Below are positions 8,429 through 18,072 of a stretch of 64,000 nt of DNA, piece after piece. Where the stretch lies: NCBI RefSeq assembly GCF_029223525.1, contig NZ_JARHTQ010000010.1:62001-126000 (forward strand). The letters are read 5' to 3'. The stretch's first letter is position 1; each line of letters begins with the position of its first letter. The notes under the pieces are model-generated. The model was not told the origin of the DNA. It saw only the letters and a program-made list of their open reading frames with translations, and did not search any database. The stretch comes from Streptantibioticus ferralitis. GTDB lineage: Bacteria; Actinomycetota; Actinomycetes; Streptomycetales; Streptomycetaceae. The translations under genes and the position numbers were made by a program.

Positions 8429-10455
8429 TGCGCGTCGAGGTATCCGTACTGGTGGTCAGCTGGAACACCCGTACCGAGACACAGCACTGCCTGGACTCAC
8501 TGCGTGCCACGACCGATGTCGTGCGGTACGAGGTGATCGTCGTCGACAACGGGTCGTTGGACGGCTCCGCCGAGATGCTGGCCGCTCGCGACGATGTGCT
8601 GCTCATCCGCAACGCCGAGAACCGCGGGTTCGCGGCCGCGGTCAACCAGGCGAACGCACGCGCACGCGGTGAGCTGGTCTTGCTACTCAACAGTGACGTG
8701 CGGATGCGGCCGGGGGCGCTTGCGGTACTCGTCCGGTTTCTGCGCGACCGGCCGGAGGCCGCCGGCGTCGCCCCGCTGTACCTCAATCCCGATGGGACGA
8801 TCCAGCAGCACTACATGCGGCTGCCGACCTTCACCAGTGCGCTGGCACTCGCAACTGGCCTGCGGAAAATGCCTGGCTTTCGCCGAGCGATGCGCAGGTA
8901 CCTCATGGCGGAGGAGGACTTCACCGCGCCCCGCCAGGTGGAGCAGCCCTCAGCGAGTTGTCTGCTGCTGCGACGCGGCGTTCTCAACGCGCACCAAGTC
9001 CTCGACGAACGGCTGCCGATCTACTTCAACGACGTCCTGATGGCCCGCGAACTGGCCCTACGCGGCCACCATCTGTGGATGACGCCCGATGCCGCGGTAA
9101 CGCACACTCTGGGGGCGTCCACCCGCCTGCTGGGTCCGGCCGCCAGGTCCCGTCATCACCTCGGCGGACTGGTCCGCTACCTCCAGCTCACCCAGCCGAG
9201 GTGGCGCGTGGCGGTGTTCCGGGGGGTCTCCTTCTGTGATCGTGTGGCACGGCGGCTGTTGCGTGTACGCGGCCACCTCGCCCTGCGGGAGCTGGGTGCA
9301 GCGCTGCGTGGCGATGTCGGTCCGCTCCCCGACGGTGATCAGCGTGACTGGGTCATCATGTTCAGTGGCGTGAATTGGTCCGTCGGTTGCCAGCGCCAGC
9401 ACGCGCTCGCCCGTGAACTCGCCTCGGATCGACGGGTGTTGTTCGTCGATCCGCCACGACGACGTCCCCGTTGGCGGTTCATGGCGCGGCCCGTCGCGCC
9501 TTCCGTGTGGCAGGCCACCTCGCCGAGCGTGCTGCCGTTCGGTCGCCAGCTGCCGCTTGCCAACCGTGTCAACCGCCGGGTAGCCAGCGGAATCATCCGC
9601 CGCTGGTTGGACCAGCGCCCTGCGGACCGGGTGCTGTGGATCGACGAGGATCTCGCGGTCCGGGCGGTCGGCAGGCTCGGTGAAAGCGCTGTGGTGTACG
9701 ACGTGGCCGATCTCGACTGGACGTTCACCCGGCCCTGGAACCGGCGGCACCTACAGCGCGCCGCCCGGGCCGCCTTGCGGGTGGCCGACCTGGTAGTCGC
9801 CTCCTCCCCCGCGCTACCCGAGCGGCTGCCCGGCACTCGGCGCTCGCCCGTGGTCGTGGCGAACGGCTGCGATCCGGCCCTGTTCACCGTCCAAGGCTCG
9901 GTCGCCGACTGGGTGGCTCGGCTGCCTGCTCCGCGGCTCGGATATGTGGGCGCGGTGGACACCCGAGCACTCGACGGAGAACTGCTCGCGGCGGTGGCAC
10001 GGCGCCGTCCGGAGTGGACGTTCGTGGTGGTGGGAGCATCCACCCGGGCTGCTCGCACCGCCCTTGCCGGGTTCCCCAACATCTATCTGCACGATCAAAT
10101 CCGCCTTGAGGAGGTCCCGTCGGTCCTCCGCGGCTGTGACGTGTGCCTGCTGCCCTACCGCGTGGGTGAACTGATCGACTACGTCCAGCCGAAGAAGCTG
10201 TACGAGTACCTGGCCCTGGGCAAACCCGTGGTCGCCACACCTCTCCCGGCCCTGACCGGTTTGGAAGCCGGCCTGATCCACCTCGCCGCCGACGCTGAGA
10301 CGTTCACCACCGCTATCGACCAAGCCCTCCACGATGAGCCGTGCCCTTCCCGCCTATTGGCGCGCAGGGCTGTGGCGGTGGCCAACAGTTGGCCGGTACG
10401 TGGTGAGACCCTGCGCAAGCTGCTCGCGGACTTGGCGGAAGACGGGCTGCGATGA
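8425..10455 (+). CDS. Fused GT2-GT4 bifunctional glycosyltransferase
   Basis: Of 676 residues, roughly 1-300 are a GT2 (GT-A fold) rhamnosyltransferase-like domain: EVSVLVVSWNTR, VIVVDNGSLDGS, ENRGFAAAVNQA, and LLLNSDVRM supplying the metal-binding DxD-like Asp. Residues 310-676 are a GT4-like (GT-B) domain with WVIMFSGVNWSVGCQRQHAL, VYDVADLDW, NGCDPALF, LGYVGAVD and PYRVGELIDYVQPKKLYEYL with the nucleotide-sugar-binding Glu. The ATG at 8425 overlaps the previous stop (ATGATGA). The fusion probably adds two successive sugars. The C-terminal part resembles TuaH-type transferases. Confidence 0.88.
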   Translation: MMRVEVSVLVVSWNTRTETQHCLDSLRATTDVVRYEVIVVDNGSLDGSAEMLAARDDVLLIRNAENRGFAAAVNQANARARGELVLLLNSDVRMRPGALAVLVRFLRDRPEAAGVAPLYLNPDGTIQQHYMRLPTFTSALALATGLRKMPGFRRAMRRYLMAEEDFTAPRQVEQPSASCLLLRRGVLNAHQVLDERLPIYFNDVLMARELALRGHHLWMTPDAAVTHTLGASTRLLGPAARSRHHLGGLVRYLQLTQPRWRVAVFRGVSFCDRVARRLLRVRGHLALRELGAALRGDVGPLPDGDQRDWVIMFSGVNWSVGCQRQHALARELASDRRVLFVDPPRRRPRWRFMARPVAPSVWQATSPSVLPFGRQLPLANRVNRRVASGIIRRWLDQRPADRVLWIDEDLAVRAVGRLGESAVVYDVADLDWTFTRPWNRRHLQRAARAALRVADLVVASSPALPERLPGTRRSPVVVANGCDPALFTVQGSVADWVARLPAPRLGYVGAVDTRALDGELLAAVARRRPEWTFVVVGASTRAARTALAGFPNIYLHDQIRLEEVPSVLRGCDVCLLPYRVGELIDYVQPKKLYEYLALGKPVVATPLPALTGLEAGLIHLAADAETFTTAIDQALHDEPCPSRLLARRAVAVANSWPVRGETLRKLLADLAEDGLR

Positions 10456-11747
10456 AGCCGTATCTCAGTGTGCCGCTCGCCGGTATTGCCGTGGTCGGCC
10501 TCGGCGCCGTTGCCGCCGCCGCCGCAGAACTGCTGCCCGGTCTTCTCGGTATCCTCGCGGTCGGTGCGCAACTATGCCTAGTGGTCTTCGTGTTGTGGCC
10601 GCATGTTGTCCTCCCTGTCGGCATTGTGGGCGGTACAGTCGCTTCCGGCGCGCTCGCCGACGGCCATGTCAGCCTCATCGTCGCGGTGCACGCGGGCATC
10701 CTGGCCACCGGCTGTCTGGCGTTGCTGTTCCGGCGCGCCGTGGTGCGCGAGGATGACCGTTCGGCGCGTACCGCAGCCGATGGGCTCATGCTGGCCGTGG
10801 CCGCGTTCGTGCTGATCGGTGCCGTGTACGGGCTCGCGCGTGGCAACCCTTCCGACCGGGTGGCGGTGGCCGCCTATGAGTTCGCCGTCATTCCCTCTTA
10901 CTTCTTTCTGGCCACCCGCACCCTCGGTGATTCGCGGGCGCTGTCCAAGGCGGCGATGTGCTATCTCGCCGGGGCGACGGGGTTGGCTGCGGCGGAGCTG
11001 ACGGTACCGGGCCGGCACGGTGGGCTGCTGTCCGCACTGGCCTTGCCGCCACTGCTGGTGGCTGTTGGCCGGGCCCGAGGGTGGCAGCGGGCCGGGCTGG
11101 TCGTGGTGGCCGCGGTGGCCGGTGCGGATGTAGTGCTCGCCGCCTACCGGGCGATCTGGCTGGCGGCGGGGCTCGCTCTGCTGATCATGCTCATTCGGTG
11201 CACCGGGCAGGTTCGGCGCACCGTCGTAACGACCGCGGCCTGCGGCGCCGTCCTCCTGCCGCTGGCCGTCGCCGCCGTTCCGGCGTTGCAGGTGCGGGCG
11301 TCACTGGTTGGAAAGGAATTCGGGCAGTCTTCCGGATATCGGCTGCCCGAAGCAGCGATCGGCCTGCATGTCTTCGGCACCCACCCGATCCTCGGCGCCG
11401 GGATCGGACAGGTCACACCCGGCGTGTATCTCCCGAACTTCGCCGTCACCACGGTCGGACCGGTCTACCACGTCTTCTACGTGATGATTCTGGCGAACGC
11501 CGGACTGGTCGGCCTGTTGCTGATCCTGCGGCCACTGCTACGGGCGGTGAGGATCGGCTTGGCCGCATGCGACGACCAAGCCGTGGCGTTCGTCGCGCTC
11601 ACCTGTGGTTTCGTGGCCGCCGCAGTGTTCGCCGGACCTGCGGACGGTCATTGGGAGCTTGGTCTGCTTCCCGCCCTCGCCCTCCTGGCCGGCCGTGGTG
11701 CTGCATCGTCGGCTGGTCCTCGCACCAGTCAAGGGAAGTCGCCATGA
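10452..11747 (+). CDS. O-antigen polymerase/ligase-like membrane protein (Wzy/WaaL type)
   Basis: This 431-residue protein has about 12 hydrophobic segments and a large polar loop near residues 275-335 containing GYRLPEAAIGLHVFGTHPIL and GAGIGQVTPGVYL. That is the layout of the O-antigen ligase/Wzy family periplasmic loop (R-x-x-x-W/G-x-x-A...G-G). Such proteins polymerise undecaprenyl-linked repeat units outside the membrane. The ATG overlaps the upstream stop by four bases, and the stop overlaps the next ATG. Given the Wzx, Wzz-like and initiating transferase genes, polymerase is the likelier role. Confidence 0.8.
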   Translation: MKPYLSVPLAGIAVVGLGAVAAAAAELLPGLLGILAVGAQLCLVVFVLWPHVVLPVGIVGGTVASGALADGHVSLIVAVHAGILATGCLALLFRRAVVREDDRSARTAADGLMLAVAAFVLIGAVYGLARGNPSDRVAVAAYEFAVIPSYFFLATRTLGDSRALSKAAMCYLAGATGLAAAELTVPGRHGGLLSALALPPLLVAVGRARGWQRAGLVVVAAVAGADVVLAAYRAIWLAAGLALLIMLIRCTGQVRRTVVTTAACGAVLLPLAVAAVPALQVRASLVGKEFGQSSGYRLPEAAIGLHVFGTHPILGAGIGQVTPGVYLPNFAVTTVGPVYHVFYVMILANAGLVGLLLILRPLLRAVRIGLAACDDQAVAFVALTCGFVAAAVFAGPADGHWELGLLPALALLAGRGAASSAGPRTSQGKSP

Positions 11748-12712
11748 ACGGGCCGGAGGCCACCGCCATCGTCGTCACCTACAACTCCAGTGCCCACATC
11801 ATCGCGTGCCTGACAGCACTCCGGCAGGCGGACGCAGCGGTGCAAGTCGTCGACAACGCCTCGTGCGACAACACCGCTGACCTGGTAGCCGCTCACTTCC
11901 CCGAGGTGGCGCTCAGGATCAACACGGCGAATGTCGGCTTCGCGGCCGCCGTCAACCAGGCCCTGGCGGGAGTTCGAACGGATGTCGTGATCCTGGTGAA
12001 CCCCGACTGCGTGCTGCCTGCGGCCACCGCTCACGCCCTCCTCTGCACGGTACGCGCCCAACCGCACGTCGGCGTTGCAGGGCCGCGCATCGTGGGCCCG
12101 GACGGCCGGACCGCGATCAGCGCGCATCCCTTCGAGACCTGGTTCAGTGTGCTGGCGAGCCGCTTCGGGGGCAGCCTGCTGCCAACCAAACTGCGTTGGC
12201 TGCTGTGCGGCGGGCAGCGGCGACGTGTCTACGACGCCTGCCTGGAGCCCGGCCACCCGACCGCCGTCGACTGGGTCTCCGGTGCCTGCCTCGCTGCCCG
12301 GACCTCCCTGCTACGACAGCTCGGTGGCCTCGACGAGGGCTACTTCATGTTCTACGAGGACGAGGAGCTGTGTCTGCAGGCGTGGCGCCAGGGAGCACAC
12401 GTAGTCTACGTACCGGCGGTCACAGCCACTCATGTCGGCGGAGCCAGCACCAGCGACGACCCCAGCCGCGTATGGCCGCACCTGTACAGCAGCATGCTGC
12501 GCTTCTTCGCTCGCCACCGCCGCCGCAGCTATCCCCTGGTGCGGGCAATCGTACTGCTGCGCGCCGTCATCGGGATCGGCTGCGCGTTCGCCCGCCTGCC
12601 CGCACACCGCACCACCGCGCTCGCCCGTGTCCGAGCGTGGTCACGCGTGCTGCGTCTCGCGGCCACCGCTCGCATTCCCCTACCCGAAGGACAGCAGTCA
12701 TGCGCATCCTGA
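11744..12712 (+). CDS. GT2 family glycosyltransferase
   Basis: This 322-residue rhamnosyltransferase-like GT-A enzyme has ATAIVVTYNSSAHI, AVQVVDNASCDNTAD, NVGFAAAVNQALAG, VILVNPDC and the acceptor-side WVSGACLAARTSLL...GYFMFYEDEELCLQAW with the catalytic ED pair. The open frame extends to 10958, but the ATG at 11744, overlapping the Wzy stop, starts right before the first beta strand. It probably transfers a deoxysugar to the lipid-linked repeat unit; the exact sugar is unknown. Confidence 0.88.
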   Translation: MNGPEATAIVVTYNSSAHIIACLTALRQADAAVQVVDNASCDNTADLVAAHFPEVALRINTANVGFAAAVNQALAGVRTDVVILVNPDCVLPAATAHALLCTVRAQPHVGVAGPRIVGPDGRTAISAHPFETWFSVLASRFGGSLLPTKLRWLLCGGQRRRVYDACLEPGHPTAVDWVSGACLAARTSLLRQLGGLDEGYFMFYEDEELCLQAWRQGAHVVYVPAVTATHVGGASTSDDPSRVWPHLYSSMLRFFARHRRRSYPLVRAIVLLRAVIGIGCAFARLPAHRTTALARVRAWSRVLRLAATARIPLPEGQQSCAS

Positions 12713-13920
12713 TCACCGCGGTCGGTAAGCGGACCGAACACTGGATGAGCCTGTTCACCGCGCTCACCGACCAGCCAGCCATCGAGGTCACCGCGTTCGC
12801 CGCAGACGTGTCGCGCATTACCGCCCAGGCGTTCACAGACATGGCGAAACGCCAGGAGCGCTTCCGGTACCAGCTCGTCCCGCACCTGCTCGGCGAGGAT
12901 CACAGCGGCCACATGGCGTCCGTCATGTTCCGTCCAGGCAGCGCGAAGCGCGTGCGCGCCGAGCGACCCGACGTCGTGCACATCATCGGTGAAGCCGCCT
13001 ACGTGTCCACCCAGCAGGCGATCCGGATGTGCAACCGCTACTGGCCGGGCGTCCCCATCACCCTGTACGCCGCCCAGAACGTCGTCATGCGCTTCCCGTT
13101 CCCGTTTCCCGTGCTGGAGCGGCGTTCCTACCGGGCGATCGGCCACGCGTTCCCGATCACCCCGTCCGCGCTGCACGTGTTGCGGGCCAAGGGGTACCGC
13201 GGCCCGGCCACCATCGTGCCCCTCGGCGTTGACACCGATCGCTTCCGCCCGAGCACGGAGCCGAAAGCGCATCCCTTCACCGTGGGATTCGTCGGCCGAC
13301 TCGAACCCCACAAAGGCATCGCCGATCTACTGCGTGCCACGGAACTTCTGGACTGCAATCTACTGCTCGTCGGTGACGGAAGCCTGCGCGACATGGTGGA
13401 AAAGGCCGAGGCGAACCGTCCTGGCCAAGTTCAGCTCAAGCGATGGGTCGACCACACGCAGCTTCCCTGGTTGCTGAGCCGCATGCACGCGGTCGCACTC
13501 CCGTCGATGGAGATCGTTCAGCGCAATGTCGTCCCGTGGATCGGCATCCCGCTGCGGGAACAGTTCGGCCGAGTCCTGGTCGAGGCCATGGCCTGCGGCG
13601 TCCCCGTCGTCGGCAGTGACACCGGCGACATCCCACACGTCATCGGACCGAGCGGGCTCGTCTTCCCCACTGGCGACGTCGGCGCGCTGGCCGACTGCCT
13701 CAGGCAGATCCGCGACGATCCCGCTCTTGCCCATCGCCTCACGGTCAGCGGCCGCTCCCGCGCCTGCGAGGAATTCAGTTGGCGTGGCATCGCCGACACA
13801 CTCATCGGCGTCTGGCAGCACCTCACCGCCACCGACCCTGGCCTCCCCTCCTCTTCCTCGCCTCACGCCCGCACCACGCCGTCCGCCATGGACGCAAGCG
13901 TCGAAGGGGGCTCAGAGTGA
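12700..13920 (+). CDS. GT4 family glycosyltransferase
   Basis: This 406-residue GT-B enzyme has an N-terminal acceptor domain (MRILITAVGKRTEHWMSLF, PDVVHIIGEA) and a C-terminal nucleotide-sugar domain with PLGVDTDRF, VGFVGRLEPHKGI, LLLVGDGSLRD and the E-x7-E motif in EQFGRVLVEAMACGVPVVGS. The ATG lies inside the end of the GT2 gene, 13 bp overlap. The last ~30 residues are a Ser/Thr/Pro-rich tail. It belongs to the overlapping polysaccharide operon; the sugar donor is not predictable by eye. Confidence 0.88.
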   Translation: MRILITAVGKRTEHWMSLFTALTDQPAIEVTAFAADVSRITAQAFTDMAKRQERFRYQLVPHLLGEDHSGHMASVMFRPGSAKRVRAERPDVVHIIGEAAYVSTQQAIRMCNRYWPGVPITLYAAQNVVMRFPFPFPVLERRSYRAIGHAFPITPSALHVLRAKGYRGPATIVPLGVDTDRFRPSTEPKAHPFTVGFVGRLEPHKGIADLLRATELLDCNLLLVGDGSLRDMVEKAEANRPGQVQLKRWVDHTQLPWLLSRMHAVALPSMEIVQRNVVPWIGIPLREQFGRVLVEAMACGVPVVGSDTGDIPHVIGPSGLVFPTGDVGALADCLRQIRDDPALAHRLTVSGRSRACEEFSWRGIADTLIGVWQHLTATDPGLPSSSSPHARTTPSAMDASVEGGSE

Positions 13921-15437
13921 AACTGCTCAGCCCCTCCATGACGCTGCGCGAGCTCGGCTTCCGCGCGGGAGTTCCGCTGCTGGCCCTGTGTGCAGGGGTG
14001 GGCGGTGCGAGTGTGGTGACCGCTTTGACTCCACCCACCTACCAAGCCACCGCGTCCGTCCTCGTCACCAGCGACAACGTCGGGTCGCAGAACCACGACC
14101 AGAATCCCGAACCCAACCTCGCACAGAGCCTGATCCCCACCGTGGTCCGCCTGGCCGAATCAGACACCGTCGCCCGCGCCACCGCACTCGAGGCCCACCT
14201 GACGACCAACCTCGTCGCCGGCCACGTCACCGCGAACGCACAGCCGGACGTCCAGATCGTCACCCTGAAAGCCACAGCCGACACCGCCTCCAGGGCAGCC
14301 ACCATCGCGAACGCGATGGCCCACGTGCTCAACGCACAGCTCGGACACCGGCAACTGGGCGCCAACGCGTACTTGCGCGCACAACAGCTGGACCAAGCGA
14401 CACCGACGCAACAGCCCGTGGAGCCAAAGCCTTTACTGAACGCGGCACTTGGCGGGACACTCGGCCTGTTCGCCGGCCTCGGCCTGGTCTCCCTGCGCCG
14501 CAGCCGCGATGACCGGTTGTACTCAGCAGCCGACATCGAGTCCGAACTCGGAACCCTCGTCCTCGCGGGGATTCCGAGGATCTCCCCATGGCTGTCACGC
14601 CGTGGCGTTCACGAAGCCCACCGCCGCACCGACGTCGGCAACTCCATCCGCACCGCAGTGGCCACACTCGCCGCGGTTTCACCCGACTCATCATGTCAAC
14701 GCCTGCTGGTGACCAGCGTCCGCAACGACGACGGCAAGGCAACCCTGACCGCTCTGCTCGCTCTCGGACTCATCGAACAACACGAACACGTCACTCTCGT
14801 CGAGGGACAACTGCACCATCCCGCACTCACTCACCACTTCCCAGAGCCTCACGAACACACCTTGCAGGAATGGCTGGACGCGGCCATCGTTCCCTCCCCT
14901 TCCGCCCTGCTCAGCAAGCCGCAGCTGACTGTCATCCCTGGCGAACGGACCGACCCACAGCACAGCGCCGCACTGTTTCGCGGCGACGCGTTCCCACGCG
15001 TCCTGGACCATCTCGCCAAACACAACGACGTGGTCCTCATGCACGCACCACCTGTACTCGGCAGCGCGGACTTCGCCGCCCTGGCCCGCCATGCCGACGC
15101 GGTCGTGCTGGTCGTCCGAGCCGGCGCAACGCGTGGTCGCGAAGCACGACGCGCCCTGCGGGTGCTCCGGTTGATCGGGGCCCATATCGCAGGCGTTGTC
15201 ATCACCGAAGCCGCCGGAGGAGAGCAGTGGGCGCGCAGGCGCCCATCGCCGGATCTCAGGTCGCCCGACATGGCAAGTGGTCGCCCGGCCACCAACACAC
15301 CACGCCTGCCGACGAGTCCGCCACACCCTGCCCTCGAGGCAGTCGAATCCATGAACAACCACTCCGATTCGACCATCTCCTCTGGCGAAGGCGAAACCCC
15401 CTCCCGCAAGAACCGGAAAGGACCCAGCCATGAATGA
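13917..15437 (+). CDS. Wzz/CapA-like chain-length protein with degenerate tyrosine-kinase domain
   Basis: This 506-residue protein has an N-terminal Wzz arrangement: TM1 at about 17-37 (LLALCAGVGGASVVTAL), an extracytoplasmic region and TM2 near 175-195 (LNAALGGTLGLFAGLGLVSL) with a preceding Pro-rich segment. It is followed by a P-loop-fold domain resembling bacterial tyrosine kinases. The Walker A position reads TSVRNDDGKATL instead of a TSxxPGEGKST-like motif, and the second Walker Asp region is LVEGQLHHP. No C-terminal Tyr cluster is present; the tail is Ser/Pro-rich. It therefore likely regulates chain length without kinase activity (inference). GTG 13917 overlaps the GT4 stop. Confidence 0.8.
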   Translation: MKLLSPSMTLRELGFRAGVPLLALCAGVGGASVVTALTPPTYQATASVLVTSDNVGSQNHDQNPEPNLAQSLIPTVVRLAESDTVARATALEAHLTTNLVAGHVTANAQPDVQIVTLKATADTASRAATIANAMAHVLNAQLGHRQLGANAYLRAQQLDQATPTQQPVEPKPLLNAALGGTLGLFAGLGLVSLRRSRDDRLYSAADIESELGTLVLAGIPRISPWLSRRGVHEAHRRTDVGNSIRTAVATLAAVSPDSSCQRLLVTSVRNDDGKATLTALLALGLIEQHEHVTLVEGQLHHPALTHHFPEPHEHTLQEWLDAAIVPSPSALLSKPQLTVIPGERTDPQHSAALFRGDAFPRVLDHLAKHNDVVLMHAPPVLGSADFAALARHADAVVLVVRAGATRGREARRALRVLRLIGAHIAGVVITEAAGGEQWARRRPSPDLRSPDMASGRPATNTPRLPTSPPHPALEAVESMNNHSDSTISSGEGETPSRKNRKGPSHE

Positions 15438-16041
15438 CCAACAGGTCTTACACAGCGACGCAGCGCACAACACAACCCATCGGGACACGACGACCGACAC
15501 CAAGCGGTCAACGCGGCGTCGCTGGCTGTCCGTCACGGCCGCAACCGGGGCCGCCCTAGGCGCCGTCCTGTCCACTCCTGCACTCGCCGAGTCAGCCGAC
15601 CCTCAGCCCACGGTCCTGGCCGCCGCCTATCCGCCTCCCACATGCGTCGCACAGGTCAGTGCGACCACCGTACCGGCCGGCGGGCAACTCACCGTCTCGG
15701 GAAACTGCTTCAGGCCAGGTTCCCCAGTCACGGTCAGGCTGGACACCACGGTCCTGGCCAGGGTCACCGCCAACGCCAGCGGAGTCGCCACCACAACCGT
15801 GACCATCCCGATCAGCACCAGCATCGGATCACACACGATCAGTCTGAGCGGCGTGCGTCCTACTGGGATCCCGCTGGAGGAATCCGCCCATATCCAGGTC
15901 GTGGCCGGCCCCACTGCCGCCCAACACACCCACTATCAAAACACCGGATCACTCATGCCGGTGGGCGGATCGGCCGCCGCTGCCGTCCTGGTAGGTGGCG
16001 GTAGCGTGATCCTTCGACGCCGACGCAGCCACCGGCACTGA
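15430..16041 (+). CDS. Secreted surface protein with sorting-signal-like C-terminus
   Basis: This 203-residue protein has a long n-region with RRR followed by a signal peptide ending ALAESA near residue 55. A single beta-rich Ig-like domain follows (VSATTVPAGGQLTVSGNCF...GSHTISLSG) with a Cys pair. The C-terminus is NTG, a hydrophobic stretch GGSAAAAVLVGGGSVIL and RRRRSHRH, the layout of a sortase substrate, but LPxTG is replaced by YQNTG. No sortase gene is nearby. It overlaps the Wzz-like gene by 8 bp, so it is a cell-surface companion of the polysaccharide system. Confidence 0.75.
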   Translation: MNDQQVLHSDAAHNTTHRDTTTDTKRSTRRRWLSVTAATGAALGAVLSTPALAESADPQPTVLAAAYPPPTCVAQVSATTVPAGGQLTVSGNCFRPGSPVTVRLDTTVLARVTANASGVATTTVTIPISTSIGSHTISLSGVRPTGIPLEESAHIQVVAGPTAAQHTHYQNTGSLMPVGGSAAAAVLVGGGSVILRRRRSHRH

Positions 16042-16053
16042 GGAAGCCAACGG

Positions 16054-17847
16054 ATGACGGATGAGCGAAAGAGCCAGCCTGATCTCCCCAACCGGCAGCG
16101 CAGGCGCTGGCTGCTGGCCGGGCTGGTCATCAACGGCCTGATCGGCCTTGCCTGCGTCGGCTGGCTCATCACGACCGGACGCGCGGCCCAAACCGACCTG
16201 ACCGCGGCGCGCACTGCAGCCAGCCAACTGCGCGCCGACCTGAGCACAGGCAACATCCAGGAGGCCACCAAGGAACTCGTCCTCATCCAGCGCCGGGCGG
16301 CATCCGCCCGGCGCTCCACATCAGGTTTCATCTGGAACATGGCGGCGCGGATACCATTCGCCGGTCGACCGGTGCGTACCGCGCAGGGCGTGGCCGCCGC
16401 CGCCGACACCCTCGCCCGTACTGTCCTGCCCCTGCTCACCGACGCCGCCCAGGCTCTGCACCCAAACACGCCGCTCGCCTCCAGCGACACGGTGAACATC
16501 GCCGCCGTGCACGCTGCGGCTGGCCCCCTCGCCGACGCCGCATCGCATCTCGCCACCGTAAGTTCCCAGTTGGACACCCTCCCAACGCACACGGGCATCG
16601 CTCGCCTCGATCGAGCCCGAGTTGCACTGACACAACAAACCACCCAACTGGAACGCACCACGAGCACGTCGGCGACCGCCGCCCGCTTGCTGCCACCCAT
16701 GTTGGGAGCCGACGGCCCCCGCCGCTACTTCCTCGCTCTGCAAACCAACGCCGAGGCACGCGGCACCGGCGGCCTCGTCGGAGCCTTCTCCATGCTCGTC
16801 GCCGACCACGGGCACATCGGGCTCCAGCAGTTCACCGCTGACGATGCCATTCCGGAGGCAGCCAAACCAGTCATCAGTCTCGGACCCGACTTCGACCACC
16901 GCTACGGGGAGGCCCAAAGCACACAGCTCCTGGCAGACTCGAACCTGTCACCCCACTACCCATACGCCGCACGCATCTGGACCCGCCTGTGGCAGGACCG
17001 AACGGGCCAGCAACTCGACGGCGCCATCGCCACCGATCCCGTCGGGCTCGCCGACCTGCTCGCCGCCACCGGGCCGATCTCCCTGCCTGCTGGGCCCCTG
17101 CTCACGGCCTCCAACGCCGTCGCCTACACCGAACGCGACCTCTACACCCAGTACCCGGACGCCGCCACCCGCAAGCAAGCTCTCACACAGGTCGCGGATT
17201 CTGTGGCCAACGCATTGGCCCACCAACATCTGAACCCCCTCGCAATACTCAAAGCGTTGTCCACCTCGGCGAGCAACGGTCATCTACGCGTCTGGAGTAG
17301 TCACCCAGAGGAAGAACAGCACCTGGCCGACACCATTCTCGGCGGCGTTCTTCCCGATACCTCCCGGCCCTTCGCAGAACTCGTCATCAACAACGCAGCG
17401 GCCAGCAAGCTCGACTACTATCTGGTCCGGCGGCTGGAATATCAGTTGGGCACCTGTAAGAATGGCAGCCGCCCCAGCACCGTTCGTATCCAACTGACCA
17501 ATACCGCACCGCGCAGCGGGCTACCGGACTACGTCGTCAACCGCAGCGATGACCCGGGGCACCCGCACATCCGCGGCTCCAACTTCTCCTGGGTATCCTT
17601 CTATGCCACTCGTGGCGCGCAACTGGTCGGCGCGTCTCTCGACAGCCAGCCCCAACTGATGTCGGTAGACGAGGAAAGGGACCACACTGTTCTCTCCACC
17701 ACCATGGAGATCCTGCCGGGCCGGACACGTGTTCTCGATCTCCATCTCTTGGAACCGGCCTCTGACGCAGCGCCTCTCATGCCCACGCAACCCCTGGCCC
17801 GGGGCCAAACAACCACGCTCTCCACACAATCGTGCCGGGCAGGCTGA
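16054..17847 (+). CDS. DUF4012 domain membrane protein
   Basis: This 597-residue protein has one N-terminal membrane helix (LLAGLVINGLIGLACVGWLI at about 23-42) after a basic cytoplasmic segment, then a long extracytoplasmic region. Family features are the helical ADLSTGNIQEATKEL region, a GPRRYFLALQTNAEARGTGG segment and later DGAIATDPVGLADLLAATG. This matches DUF4012, widespread in actinobacteria beside exopolysaccharide genes and of unknown function. It lies 12 bp after the surface-protein gene and appears to close the polysaccharide operon. Confidence 0.85.
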   Translation: MTDERKSQPDLPNRQRRRWLLAGLVINGLIGLACVGWLITTGRAAQTDLTAARTAASQLRADLSTGNIQEATKELVLIQRRAASARRSTSGFIWNMAARIPFAGRPVRTAQGVAAAADTLARTVLPLLTDAAQALHPNTPLASSDTVNIAAVHAAAGPLADAASHLATVSSQLDTLPTHTGIARLDRARVALTQQTTQLERTTSTSATAARLLPPMLGADGPRRYFLALQTNAEARGTGGLVGAFSMLVADHGHIGLQQFTADDAIPEAAKPVISLGPDFDHRYGEAQSTQLLADSNLSPHYPYAARIWTRLWQDRTGQQLDGAIATDPVGLADLLAATGPISLPAGPLLTASNAVAYTERDLYTQYPDAATRKQALTQVADSVANALAHQHLNPLAILKALSTSASNGHLRVWSSHPEEEQHLADTILGGVLPDTSRPFAELVINNAAASKLDYYLVRRLEYQLGTCKNGSRPSTVRIQLTNTAPRSGLPDYVVNRSDDPGHPHIRGSNFSWVSFYATRGAQLVGASLDSQPQLMSVDEERDHTVLSTTMEILPGRTRVLDLHLLEPASDAAPLMPTQPLARGQTTTLSTQSCRAG

Positions 17848-17882
17848 ATGCCCAATATGACACCACCCACGAAGTCGAGAAT

Positions 17883-18038
17883 ATGGCTAGCGCCTTTCAA
17901 CTCGTGTTTCGCTGGAAGCATCGGCGGATCAGTGCGGCTGTCGACTTCTATCTCCACCTCGCCACCTTCCGCATGCTGATCCGACGCGCAACCAGTCGCT
18001 ATCGCTGGGACACACGCCCCACCACCCACCGTCTCAAT
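17883..18038 (+). pseudogene. Probable C-terminal transposase relic
   Basis: One plus-strand frame encodes HRRISAAVDFYLHLATFRML then IRRATSRYRWDTRP. It resembles the C-terminal end of IS5-type transposases of actinobacteria, which close with a helix-rich RILIRR segment. No upstream catalytic part is present. The frame continues to 18146 without further similarity. Family assignment is from memory and weak. Confidence 0.35.
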
Positions 18039-18072
18039 CGGGGCTCTGGGACAGTGCAGGTGACCAGCCAGA

